Shown here: positions 1 to 7,352 of the stretch, one piece after another
How the letters are laid out: each line of letters begins with the position of its first letter
Numbering within the stretch: position 1 is the first letter of the stretch
Source: QHWK01 sp035315685
Lineage (GTDB): Bacteria > Acidobacteriota > Vicinamibacteria > Vicinamibacterales > CAVVIG01
Direction: 5' to 3'
Length of the DNA stretch: 14,130 nucleotides
Assembly (NCBI GenBank): GCA_035315685.1
Contig: DATFXR010000480.1
Span: 1-14,130, forward strand
Made by a program: the position numbers and the translations under genes
The notes under the pieces: generated by a model
The model's input: only the letters and a program-made list of their open reading frames with translations
Database searches by the model: none
Told to the model about the DNA's origin: nothing

Positions 1-70
1 TCGCGACCGGACCGTCGAAGGAGAGCTTCCAGTGCTGGTAGCGATCGGGACGGGTATCGAAAGTGATCAT
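1..70 (-). CDS. boxC: BoxC, 2,3-epoxybenzoyl-CoA dihydrolase (N-terminus only, cut by window edge)
   Basis: Only the first 23 codons are present; the gene runs off the left edge. Reading leftwards from the ATG at 68-70 gives MITFDTRPDRYQHWKLSFDG followed by PVA. I recognise this as the conserved start of BoxC (RPDRYxHWKL then DGPVA). BoxC is a crotonase-fold enzyme. In the aerobic benzoyl-CoA (box) pathway it hydrolyses 2,3-epoxybenzoyl-CoA, opening the ring and releasing formate. The benzoate-CoA ligase at 1094-2698 supports the assignment, because it makes the substrate of this pathway. There is no Shine-Dalgarno sequence before the ATG (upstream bases are AT-rich), so initiation may be on a very short leader. 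The gene is divergent from the TetR regulator. The call rests on memory of the family's N-terminal motif and on context; the catalytic part is not visible. Confidence 0.75.
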   Translation of the reverse strand, partial: MITFDTRPDRYQHWKLSFDGPVA

Positions 71-99
71 TGAAATTGAACGCTCGTTCAAACTACTTT
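70..99 (+). promoter_or_regulatory. Predicted sigma70-type promoter of the TetR gene
   Basis: A -35-like TTGAAA (70-75) and a -10-like TACTTT (94-99) are separated by 18 bases, and the operator 76-91 fills the spacer. Transcription would begin about 5 bases before the ATG at 111, giving an almost leaderless message. The -10 box matches the consensus at only three positions, so this is a moderate prediction. Confidence 0.4.
76..91. promoter_or_regulatory. Palindromic operator between boxC and tetR
   Basis: TTGAACGCTCGTTCAA is a perfect 7-base inverted repeat (TTGAACG / CGTTCAA) with a 2-base centre. It lies in the 40-base gap between the divergent boxC and TetR starts. Size and symmetry fit a TetR-family operator. 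It overlaps the spacer of the proposed tetR promoter and the expected start point of the proposed boxC promoter, so one bound dimer could repress both. The repeat is seen directly; the binding partner (most likely the adjacent TetR protein) is inferred. Confidence 0.7.
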
Positions 100-123
100 A
101 GAGATCCGCGATGAGCGAGTCAA
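95..123 (-). promoter_or_regulatory. Predicted sigma70-type promoter of boxC
   Basis: On the minus strand TTGACT (118-123) and TAAAGT (95-100) match the -35 and -10 consensus at five and four positions, with a 17-base spacer. The -35 box lies inside the first codons of the TetR gene. The start point would fall near 88, inside the palindrome at 76-91. The two divergent promoters overlap at their -10 boxes, so they could compete for polymerase as well as share the operator. Confidence 0.45.
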
Positions 124-773
124 CCACTTCCCTGCGGGCGGTCAAGCCGGGCCGTGCCCGGCGGCGGCGCAGGCGGCCCCGCAACCACGATCCGCAGGCG
201 TCCACGCGCGTCGACATCCTGAAGAGCGCGGCGGCGGCGTTCCGGCGCCTCGGCTATCACGGCGCGACCGTCGAAGAGATTGCCGCGGCGCTGCACATGA
301 AGAAGGGGAATCTCTACTACTACTTCAAGAACAAGGAGGAAATCCTCTTCGCGTGTCATCAGTATTCGCTCGACCAGCTGATGAAGATCCTGCACGAGGT
401 GGAGCAGAGCGGGCTGAGCGCGGATGAAAAGCTGCGCAGGCTGGTGCAGGCGTTCGTGCACACGATCCTCGACGAGCTGCACGGAACGGCTCTGTTTCTC
501 GAGCTCGAGGCGCTGACGCCGGCGCATCTGAAGGCGGTGATCGTGCGGCGTGACGAGTTCGATCACGGCGTCCGCGCGGTGCTCGACGAAGGAATGACGA
601 GCGGCGCCTTTGCGCGCGGCGATCAGAAGCTGCTCGCGTTCGCGCTGCTCGGCGCCGTGAACTGGATCCCGCGCTGGTTCAATCCGGCCGGCGCCGCCTC
701 GTCGCACCAGATCGCGGACCTCTTCACGGATTTCTTCATCGGCGGATTGCGGCGGGGATCACGGTCCGGCTGA
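111..773 (+). CDS. TetR/AcrR-family regulator, probable repressor of the box genes
   Basis: This 220-residue protein has an N-terminal TetR DNA-binding domain at about residues 32-80. The helix-turn-helix is clear (residues 51-72, with TVEEIAAALHMKKGNLYYYF). Residues 15-24 form a very basic, Arg-rich tail that could add non-specific DNA contacts. The C-terminal half is the ligand and dimer domain. Its end, with LLGAVNWIPRWFNP, resembles the KstR2-like group of regulators that sense acyl-CoA thioesters. It is divergent from boxC across 40 bases that contain a palindrome, so autorepression plus control of boxC is the simplest reading, with a benzoyl-CoA-type inducer. Known box or benzoate regulators such as BoxR and BadR belong to other families. 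The family is certain; target and ligand are inferred. The ATG at 111 is the only start that leaves the operator outside the coding region. Confidence 0.85.
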   Translation: MSESTTSLRAVKPGRARRRRRRPRNHDPQASTRVDILKSAAAAFRRLGYHGATVEEIAAALHMKKGNLYYYFKNKEEILFACHQYSLDQLMKILHEVEQSGLSADEKLRRLVQAFVHTILDELHGTALFLELEALTPAHLKAVIVRRDEFDHGVRAVLDEGMTSGAFARGDQKLLAFALLGAVNWIPRWFNPAGAASSHQIADLFTDFFIGGLRRGSRSG

Positions 774-801
774 AGCGGGATCGTACGGCAATCCTCGGTG
801 A

Positions 802-942
802 TCACATCGCCCGCAACGCTCGGATCGGATTCAACCGTACGATGCGCAGCGCCGGCACCAGCGCGGCGAACGCCGCGACCCAAAGACCCGTCACTCCCGC
901 GACGATGAACGTGAGCGGATCGGCGAAGCGCAGATCGCTCAT
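802..942 (-). pseudogene. C-terminal relic of an FtsX/MacB-type ABC transporter permease
   Basis: Read on the minus strand from 942 to the TGA at 802-804, this 46-codon stretch contains DPLTFIVAGVTGLWVAAFAA, then a proline (LVPALRIV), then RLNPIRALRAM. That is the typical end of FtsX/MacB permeases: a DPLTF motif, the last membrane helix, a P-A-x-R turn and a closing DPxxALR-like motif. A full permease has several hundred residues; here an in-frame TGA lies nine codons upstream of the ATG. It is best read as the tail of a gene deleted or scrambled long ago, perhaps of the duplicated orphan permease type common in Acidobacteria. A functional 46-residue membrane peptide is possible but unlikely, and there is no clear ribosome binding site. 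Confidence 0.6.
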
Positions 943-991
943 ACCACGCCTTGGACGACCGGGAGGTCAGCCAGGTTGTCGCGCTGCCGGG

Positions 992-1080
992 CCCACGAAA
1001 AACACGAAGGGCATCAAGGCACACGAAGAAATCTCCGTCCAACCGATCCTTCGTGCGACTTCGCGCGCTTCGTGGACGTC
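992..1080. repeat. Degenerate CACGAAG / CTTCGTG repeat cluster
   Basis: CACGAA-type units occur at 994-999, 1003-1010 and 1022-1028. Inverted CTTCGTG units occur at 1048-1055 and 1068-1074. CACGAAGG (1003-1010) and CCTTCGTG (1048-1055) are perfect complements, so transcripts from either strand could fold. The cluster lies just downstream of the ligase stop (1094-1096, minus strand) and could end that operon's transcription, but there is no T tract. Together with the permease relic it accounts for the 320-base gap 774-1093, where I see nothing else. Confidence 0.5.
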
Positions 1081-1093
1081 GTGGTCGCGGTGG

Positions 1094-2698
1094 CTATCGC
1101 GCGGCGGCGATCTCGCGGAGCCGGTAGCGCTGGATTTTTCCGGTCGCGGTCTTCGGCAGCTCCGGAATGAACTCGACCCACTGCGGCCGTTTGTACGCCG
1201 CGAGTTGCGCGCGCACGAACTGCTGCAGTTCTTTCGCAAGCTCCGGCGACGGCTGCACGCCCTGCTTGACGACCACGAACGCCATCGTCTTCATGAGGCC
1301 GTCCTGATCCTGACGGCCGATCACCCCGCACTCGAGCACGGTCTCGTGTCCGATGAGGACCCCCTCGACCTCCGCCGGACTCACCCACTGGCCGCCGACC
1401 TTGAGCATGTCGTCGGACCGTCCGGCGTACCAGTAGTAGCCGTCCTCGTCGACGGAGAACTTGTCACCGGTCCGCAGCCAATGGCCTTCGATCGTGCTCT
1501 TGGTTTTCTCGTGCTGGTGCCAGTACCCCGCGCAGGTGGAGTCGCCGCGGATCCACAGGTTCCCGATCTCGCCGCACGCGACGGGGGCGGCGGAGTCGTC
1601 GAGAACACGCGCCTCGTACCCCTCGACGAGCTGGCCGCTGGAGCCCGCACGAATCGCGCCGGGGCGGTTCGAGATGAACATGTGCAGGGCTTCGGTCGAT
1701 CCGATTCCGTCGACGATGTCGATGCCATAGCGCTGCTTGAACCGATCGTAGAGCGCCGCCGGCAACGCCTCACCGGCGGAGACCGCAAGCCGCACCGACG
1801 ACAGATCGAAGTCCGCCTTCACGTGACCTTCCGGGCGGCCGTATGCGAGCAGCATCGCGAACCCGGTCGGGACTGAGTAGAAGAGCGTCGGCCGGTGCCG
1901 TTCGATGACCGCGTAGACGTTCACCGGCGTCGGCGGTCCTGGCCACAGGATCGTCGTCGCGCCCACCGCGAACGGAAAGTACAGCGCGTTGCCGAGGCCG
2001 TACGCGAAGAACAACTTCGCGACACTGAACGTGCGATCGTCCCCGGTGATCCCGAGGATGCCTCTGCCGAACAGCTCCGCGCACAGCACCATGTCATGGT
2101 GGAGGTGGACACACCCTTTTGGAGAGCCGGTGCTGCCCGACGAGTACAGCCAGAACGCGGGCGCGTCGCGATGCGTCGGTTCGGCATCGCACTCGTCGCT
2201 GCCCTGCCGCACCAGCATGCTGAATCGCGTGTGGAGGTGTGTCTGCGACACGTCACCCGGGCCGGCGGCGATGATGTGACGGACCGATTTGCGCTGTGCG
2301 ACCGGTACTGCGTCGATCGCCGGCAGCAGGTCGTCGCCGACGATCAGGGCCGTTGCTTGTGCGTCGTGCAGCACGTAGCCATAATCGGCCGCCTTCCACA
2401 GCGTGTTCAGCGGAATCGGAACTGCGCCGATCTTGATCGCGCCAAAGAAGCTGTAGACGAATTCCGGACCGTCCGGGAGCAGCAGGACGACACGCTCTTC
2501 GGGGCGGAGTCCGAGCCGGCGCAGCGCGCTGCCGACGCGGTTGACGTTGGTCAGCACCTCCGCGTAGGTAATGCGCTGCTCGCCGCATTCGATCGCGACG
2601 TGAGCGCCGCGTCCCGCATCGACGTTGCGATCGACGAAGTGCGTCGCGACGTTGAAGGTCGCCGGTATGCCGAGCGACTCCGCGGTGACAATGCTCAT
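1094..2698 (-). CDS. Benzoate-CoA ligase
   Basis: This 534-residue acyl-adenylate ligase activates an aromatic carboxylate (most likely benzoate) with ATP and CoA, feeding the benzoyl-CoA pathway that includes the boxC at the left edge. Visible motifs are the P-loop YSSGSTGSPKG (185-195), the benzoate-ligase segment KLFFAYGLGNALYFPF (228-243), the A5 motif DGIGSTEALHMF (330-341), the ATP-binding Asp in RTGDKF (D412), the hinge region with R427, and the C-terminal PKTATGK with catalytic K521. The length is close to BadA-type enzymes. I chose the ATG at 2698 because the protein aligns naturally from there and because it overlaps the thioesterase stop by 4 bases (ATGA), a sign of translational coupling; the open frame could extend 26 codons further. 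Benzoate specificity comes from motif resemblance; substituted benzoates are possible. Confidence 0.92.
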   Translation of the reverse strand: MSIVTAESLGIPATFNVATHFVDRNVDAGRGAHVAIECGEQRITYAEVLTNVNRVGSALRRLGLRPEERVVLLLPDGPEFVYSFFGAIKIGAVPIPLNTLWKAADYGYVLHDAQATALIVGDDLLPAIDAVPVAQRKSVRHIIAAGPGDVSQTHLHTRFSMLVRQGSDECDAEPTHRDAPAFWLYSSGSTGSPKGCVHLHHDMVLCAELFGRGILGITGDDRTFSVAKLFFAYGLGNALYFPFAVGATTILWPGPPTPVNVYAVIERHRPTLFYSVPTGFAMLLAYGRPEGHVKADFDLSSVRLAVSAGEALPAALYDRFKQRYGIDIVDGIGSTEALHMFISNRPGAIRAGSSGQLVEGYEARVLDDSAAPVACGEIGNLWIRGDSTCAGYWHQHEKTKSTIEGHWLRTGDKFSVDEDGYYWYAGRSDDMLKVGGQWVSPAEVEGVLIGHETVLECGVIGRQDQDGLMKTMAFVVVKQGVQPSPELAKELQQFVRAQLAAYKRPQWVEFIPELPKTATGKIQRYRLREIAAAR

Positions 2699-3135
2699 GA
2701 GGTTCGCGCCGGGGTGAGGAGCGCGACGATCTCGCGCGGAAACGGTTGCGGCTTGAACGTGGCGGCGTCGACGCACGCCACCCGGTACGAGCCGTCGCAG
2801 ATGAAGCGGCCGGTCCCACGCTCGTGAATGTCGAACGCGAAGCCGATGCGCGCGCCGGACATCTCGCCGACGCCGACGCCGACCGACAGTTCGTCACCCA
2901 GCCGCGCCGGCGATCGGAATCGCGACTGCGCCGAGGTGCGCGGCATGAAGACCCTCAGCGACTGCAGCAGCTTCGTGCGATCACTGCCAAGACGGCGGTA
3001 GAGATCCTCTTCGGCGTTCTCGAAATAGCGGAAGAACACACCGAACCAGACGATGCCGGCGGGATCGGTGTCCGGCCACATCACCCGCACGTCGATGTGA
3101 TGAAAGAGCGCCACGGCAGCGCAGTGTACCGGCAT
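2695..3135 (-). CDS. 4-hydroxybenzoyl-CoA-type thioesterase (hotdog fold)
   Basis: This 146-residue protein belongs to the 4HBT hotdog thioesterases. The signature MWPDTDPAGIVWFGVFFRYF (19-38) matches the 4-hydroxybenzoyl-CoA thioesterase motif GDCDPAGIVWY, which places the catalytic Asp at D24. It should hydrolyse an aromatic acyl-CoA in the cytoplasm. It lies directly before, and overlaps, the benzoate-CoA ligase, so a likely role is release of free CoA when benzoyl-CoA or a dead-end analogue accumulates. The ATG at 3135 lies 2 bases after the stop of the large exported protein gene. No good Shine-Dalgarno sequence is visible, so translation may depend on reinitiation. A GTG at codon 8 is an alternative start. 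Confidence 0.88.
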   Translation of the reverse strand: MPVHCAAVALFHHIDVRVMWPDTDPAGIVWFGVFFRYFENAEEDLYRRLGSDRTKLLQSLRVFMPRTSAQSRFRSPARLGDELSVGVGVGEMSGARIGFAFDIHERGTGRFICDGSYRVACVDAATFKPQPFPREIVALLTPARTS

Positions 3136-3137
3136 TA

Positions 3138-6100
3138 CTAGCGGACAACAACGGTGACCTCGTTGGAGGCTGCGCCGGTCCCGCACGCGTTGCGCGCACG
3201 AACGCGAACGAAATAGGTGCCCGCGGCCACGTTCGACGTCGTCAACGAGCGCGCCGTCGAGCCCGTGTCGATTGATGCAACGTTCGCTGCGCCGGACACA
3301 GAGCCCGCCTCGATCAGATAGCTGGTCGGCCCGCCGCTCGCTGCGTCCCATGCGAGCGAAACGGTATCGACCGTCACTGCGAACTGCAGCGGGCCGGGTG
3401 CGCCCGGCGGCACGGTGCATGGACCGGGACCCGAGGCGCCGACCACGAGAATCGCCTCGTTCGACGCCGCGCTGATGCCGAACGCGTTGCCCGCGCGGAC
3501 GCGGACGAAGTAGGTGCCGGGGGCGATTCCCGACGCGGCAAACGACGGCTCGCTCGTGCCGGTCGACAGGGTCGCGAGATCGCGGCCGCCAGGCGCGGAA
3601 CCGGCCTCGATCACGTAGAACGCCGGCGCGCCGCCGACAGGCAGCCGGTTCCACGTCAGCGTCACGGTCGCACCATTCGCGACGGCCACCAATGACGTCG
3701 GCGGCGCCGGCGGTCCGTCTGCCGGCGCGGTCCCGCCGCCGACGACAATCACGACCTCGTTCGACGGCGCACCGGTTCCCGACGCGTTGGCGCCTCTGAC
3801 GCGAACGAAGTACCTGCCCGGCGCGACGCTGGCTGCGACAAATGATGTCGCCGCGCTTCCCGTATCGAACACGATCGCGTCGGTGCCACCCGAAAACGAT
3901 CCCGCTTCCAGGACGTAGGTTGTCGCGCCCCCTCCTGCACTCCACGTCAGGACAACGGTCGGTCCGAAGACTGACGCGACGAGCCCGGCGGGCGCACCGG
4001 GCGCCGCTGACGGCGCAGGCGTCGGTCCCGGGGGCGGAGCGGACGGCGGCGCCGACGGAGCCGGGGAAGGCGGTGGAGATGGTGCCGGCGGCTCGACCAC
4101 GATTGCCGCCGCAACGCCGAAGATCCTGAGCGTCCAGCTCTGCAACGTGCCGACGGTGCCCGCCGCGCGATCCGCGACTCTCAACGTCCACGTGCCCGCC
4201 GCCGACTCGCCCCAATGGCGAACCGTCCCGAACCGCCACGCTGTAAAGTCTGCTCCCGTGTCCGCCGGTCGCACCGTCGCCAGGTGGCTGACGACGCCGG
4301 ACGGCGAGACGAGCGTCACCTCGAGATCGCCGCGACGCGCATGCGCTACGCTCAACTCGACCTCGACGTGCTCGACGCTGAATCCCGTCTGCCCGGCGCC
4401 TACGACGATCGTGTCGGCGATGCCGGCGGCGCTGTTGTCGGGAATCGCGAGTTGCACCGAGTGCGTCACGACGGGGACCGCACTCTCCACGGCGACGTTC
4501 GACCACGAGGCGGCAAGATTGACGGCGGCGACGGCATCGACGAGCCCGAATCCGTACTTCTCGCTGTGCGGAAAGGCGGCCGCGGTCCAGCTCGGATCGC
4601 CGGCATTCACGCGCCGGCTGCTGCGAACGAGGATGTGCTGCACGTCGCGCCAGGTCAGCGCCGGGTTGCGCGCCAGCATCAGCGCCGCGACGCCGCTGAC
4701 GATCGGCGCGGCCGCCGCCGTTCCTCCGAACGATGCGATGTAATCGGTCGAATCACCGCCCGCGCTGCCGACCAGATCGGTCGTCGTCAGACCGCGCGTT
4801 GACGGCGGCAGACCACTCGACGGAGCCGAGACGAGCAACGCCGAGCACGATTCACTCGATGCCGTCTGCTGCCCGGTATCGTCGACCGCGCCGACAGCGA
4901 TCGCGAAGCGGCTGTTCGCATATCCGTTGGTGTTGCATTGATCGCCGTTCGCGCGACCGTCGCCCGCTGCGAACACGAAGATTCGTCCCTTGCCGCCGCG
5001 GCCGGCCGCCACCGCGGTTGCCATCGCCGCACGTGCGAGCGGCCCCGGACCGGCGAGCGTCGCGTCAGGGTCGGAAGGCCCCCACGAGTTGTTTTCAATG
5101 GCGATCGATTGCAGTTGGTGCGTGAACGCAGCGGCCTCGGTCGCGTCGCTGACGGCCGGACCCCTCAATCGAATGCCGGCGAGCGACGCCTGCGGCGCGA
5201 CACCGCTTCCGCCGATGCCGTTGTCGCCGGCTTCCGCGGCGATGCCGGCTGCCCATGTGCCGCGACAGTTTGCGGACGACGAACAGTCGCCGAGCGTGAT
5301 CGGACTCGGATCGGTGTCGCCGTCGACGAAATCTCTGGACAGCGCGGCGACGTAGTTCGGCTGCAGATCCGGATGCGTTCGCTGCAGGCCGTCATCGACG
5401 ATGCCGATGACGACGCCGGCGCCGCGCGTGATCGGCCAGACCGGACGGACGTTCGCGCTTGCGAACTCGACGTTCTTGTCGGCGAGATGCCACTGCTCGT
5501 CGAGCAGCGGATCGGGGGCCGTCGCGGCAACCGTGATCGTCGTACGTGCCGTCGCCGTCGCGCTGCCGTTCGCGAACAGCCGGACTTCGTAGACGCCTGG
5601 TGTCGTCGGCAACGTGAAGGTCACGACGGCGCTGCCCACACCGGCGGCCGGAGGGGTCGGCAGCCCGTTCAGATGCTTCGTCGCGATCGGCACACCAGCG
5701 TCGGGCACGCCTGCCAGGTAGAGACGAACCTCGTCTCCGCTGCTCGCCGATCCGTCCACGACCGTGACGCCAACGGCGCCGCCGGGCACGACTTGCGTCG
5801 GATTGGCGACCACGGCATCGACTGGCCGAATCTTCACGATCGCGCCGGTGTTGTAGCCGACGACGTACAACTCCCCTTGCGAATCGCGACCAAAGCTGCT
5901 GATGTTTCCGACCGCGGCGCCGCCGAGCGTCGCACTGTGCTCGATCAGATTCGACGCCGTCGCCTCACCCGAGACTGGATCGACCGTGAGCGCGATCGAC
6001 CAGACGCGTCCCCGGATGAAGTCCCCGAAGACGTAGCGGCCGTTGAAGGAGGTGCCGAGCGCGGATCCGCGATAGACATAGCCGCCGGTAATCGACTGCC

Positions 6101-7352
6101 CGACGGTGTGGTCGTACTCGAAGATCGGGTCGGTCAGCGAAGTCGGGGCGCCCGGCGTCGGTACACTCGCGCCAGGGGGAGCGCCACCGTTGTCATGAAG
6201 CCCCTCGCGACGCACCCACCCGTAATTGCGGCCGCCGCGGTTGGCCGGCTCGTAGTCGATCTCTTCGAAGGCGTCCTGGCCGACGTCGCCAATCACCAGG
6301 GCGCTGATTCCACCGGGTCCTTCGTCGAAGCTGAACTTCCACGGGTTCCTCACACCGAACGCCCAGATTTCACGTCGCGTCGGGACCGGCAGCATGGCGG
6401 CGAACGGGTTGCCTGCCGGGACGACGTAACCCTGCGTATCTGCATCGGAAACGTTCACGTCGATCCGCAGCATCTTCCCGAGCAGGAGCGCGGGATTCTG
6501 CGAGTTGTTGTGCGGATCGTTTCCGGAGCCGCCATCGCCAACGCCGATATAGAGCAACCCGTCAGGTCCGAATGCGAGATGACCACCGTTGTGGTTCGAA
6601 AACTCTGTGTGCGGTATGAATCCGACCGGCGCCCCGGACAGGCTCGTCCACTCGAGGTCGAATCGCGACGACTGATCGGCGACCAGCGGATTGCCTGCCG
6701 ATCGCGTGAACCGCGCGACGACGATGTTGCCGTCCTGATTCGTGAAGTAGACGTAGAAGCGGCCGCTCACGGCATAGTTCGGGGGAAAAGCCAGGCCGAG
6801 CAATCCACGTTCGCCGCCTGAAAGCACGATGCCGGTCAGGTCGAGAAAGTCGGTGGGTTGCAGCACGCCCGAGACGATGGTCCGGATGCGGCCCTGCTGC
6901 TGGACGACGAATTGAACTGACGGATCGGCGGGATTCTGAACAAACTCGAGCGGCAACGACAGACCCGAGACGAACGGCGTGGCCGTGACCGCAGGCGCAT
7001 CGATGATGGGCACCGGCAGCCATGCCGACGAGCCGCCGCCCGGTCGTGGATTGACGACCGTGACCTGTGCCAACCCGGGCAGATCGAGATCGGCTGCCAG
7101 GATCGCCGCTCGAAGGAGCGTGCTGCTCACGAACATCGTGGCGCGGTCAACGCCGTTCCATTGCACGATCGACGACGGCACGAAACCGTCGCCGCTGACC
7201 GACACGGTCGTGGCAGGACTGCCGACGGTGGGCGCTGGCGATACCGCGGTGATGACTGGAACGGGATTGTCGGGAACACCTTGACCGGCGCCTGGAACGA
7301 CCGACACCAGGAAGAGCGCCAGCGTGATCGCGGGTCGCGGACGCGTCGTCAT
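3138..7352 (-). CDS. Exported mosaic protein: IPT/TIG, sorbosone dehydrogenase-like propeller, inactive kexin-like subtilase, P domain, three FnIII repeats
   Basis: About 1,404 residues counted from the ATG at 7352, where a signal peptide follows at once (RPRP, a hydrophobic core, then GAGQG). Earlier in-frame starts exist at 7370 and 7433. Order of parts: IPT/TIG domain (30-118); glucose/sorbosone dehydrogenase propeller (125-510) with SNHNGGHLAFGPDGLLYIGV (H254 aligns with the soluble glucose dehydrogenase base) and R335-N336 in VRNPW; Ig-like segment (515-610); kexin/furin-like subtilase (616-955); P domain (960-1080) with RRGDLEVTLVSPSG and WGESAAGTW; Pro-rich linker (1085-1120); three FnIII units (1118-1404). 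In the subtilase domain Asp is kept (D653, IVDDG), but His is Arg (R697), the oxyanion Asn is Asp (D798) and the nucleophile Ser is Ala (A879, GGTAAAAP). Proteolysis is therefore very unlikely. The propeller may still oxidise sugars or aldehydes with PQQ. Function and partner are unknown. Confidence 0.85.
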   Translation of the reverse strand: MTTRPRPAITLALFLVSVVPGAGQGVPDNPVPVITAVSPAPTVGSPATTVSVSGDGFVPSSIVQWNGVDRATMFVSSTLLRAAILAADLDLPGLAQVTVVNPRPGGGSSAWLPVPIIDAPAVTATPFVSGLSLPLEFVQNPADPSVQFVVQQQGRIRTIVSGVLQPTDFLDLTGIVLSGGERGLLGLAFPPNYAVSGRFYVYFTNQDGNIVVARFTRSAGNPLVADQSSRFDLEWTSLSGAPVGFIPHTEFSNHNGGHLAFGPDGLLYIGVGDGGSGNDPHNNSQNPALLLGKMLRIDVNVSDADTQGYVVPAGNPFAAMLPVPTRREIWAFGVRNPWKFSFDEGPGGISALVIGDVGQDAFEEIDYEPANRGGRNYGWVRREGLHDNGGAPPGASVPTPGAPTSLTDPIFEYDHTVGQSITGGYVYRGSALGTSFNGRYVFGDFIRGRVWSIALTVDPVSGEATASNLIEHSATLGGAAVGNISSFGRDSQGELYVVGYNTGAIVKIRPVDAVVANPTQVVPGGAVGVTVVDGSASSGDEVRLYLAGVPDAGVPIATKHLNGLPTPPAAGVGSAVVTFTLPTTPGVYEVRLFANGSATATARTTITVAATAPDPLLDEQWHLADKNVEFASANVRPVWPITRGAGVVIGIVDDGLQRTHPDLQPNYVAALSRDFVDGDTDPSPITLGDCSSSANCRGTWAAGIAAEAGDNGIGGSGVAPQASLAGIRLRGPAVSDATEAAAFTHQLQSIAIENNSWGPSDPDATLAGPGPLARAAMATAVAAGRGGKGRIFVFAAGDGRANGDQCNTNGYANSRFAIAVGAVDDTGQQTASSESCSALLVSAPSSGLPPSTRGLTTTDLVGSAGGDSTDYIASFGGTAAAAPIVSGVAALMLARNPALTWRDVQHILVRSSRRVNAGDPSWTAAAFPHSEKYGFGLVDAVAAVNLAASWSNVAVESAVPVVTHSVQLAIPDNSAAGIADTIVVGAGQTGFSVEHVEVELSVAHARRGDLEVTLVSPSGVVSHLATVRPADTGADFTAWRFGTVRHWGESAAGTWTLRVADRAAGTVGTLQSWTLRIFGVAAAIVVEPPAPSPPPSPAPSAPPSAPPPGPTPAPSAAPGAPAGLVASVFGPTVVLTWSAGGGATTYVLEAGSFSGGTDAIVFDTGSAATSFVAASVAPGRYFVRVRGANASGTGAPSNEVVIVVGGGTAPADGPPAPPTSLVAVANGATVTLTWNRLPVGGAPAFYVIEAGSAPGGRDLATLSTGTSEPSFAASGIAPGTYFVRVRAGNAFGISAASNEAILVVGASGPGPCTVPPGAPGPLQFAVTVDTVSLAWDAASGGPTSYLIEAGSVSGAANVASIDTGSTARSLTTSNVAAGTYFVRVRARNACGTGAASNEVTVVVR
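3141..4001 (-). repeat. Three tandem fibronectin type III-like repeats inside the mosaic gene
   Basis: Residues 1118-1205, 1214-1305 and 1316-1404 of the mosaic protein are three diverged copies of one unit of about 90 residues. Each has a PGAP-like start, a LTW or LAW core, YxIEAGS, an STG or DTG turn, APGTYFVRVR and SNE near the end. The similarity is also visible in the DNA (recurring gcgaacgaagta-like blocks at the YFVRVR codons). They form a typical stalk or adhesion module at the C-terminus of exported proteins and could recombine with one another. Confidence 0.8.

Noticed and set aside
842..1876. A 344-codon plus-strand frame across the ligase 3' end
   Set aside because: It is antisense to the clear ligase motifs, has no recognisable domain and runs through the repeat cluster and permease relic.
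3141..4001. CRISPR-like or satellite repeats
   Set aside because: The recurring blocks are in frame, diverged and about 270 bases apart, and encode fibronectin type III units.
2695..4506. Reading the thioesterase as the end of a 603-codon protein
   Set aside because: The upstream part is an Arg-rich shadow of the mosaic gene; thioesterase similarity begins at the ATG at 3135.
4938..6821. A 627-codon open frame on the plus strand, antisense to the mosaic gene
   Set aside because: Its translation is rich in Arg, Asp and His with no domain or signal, as expected from the shadow of a high-GC gene; the opposite strand has a continuous, recognisable multidomain protein.
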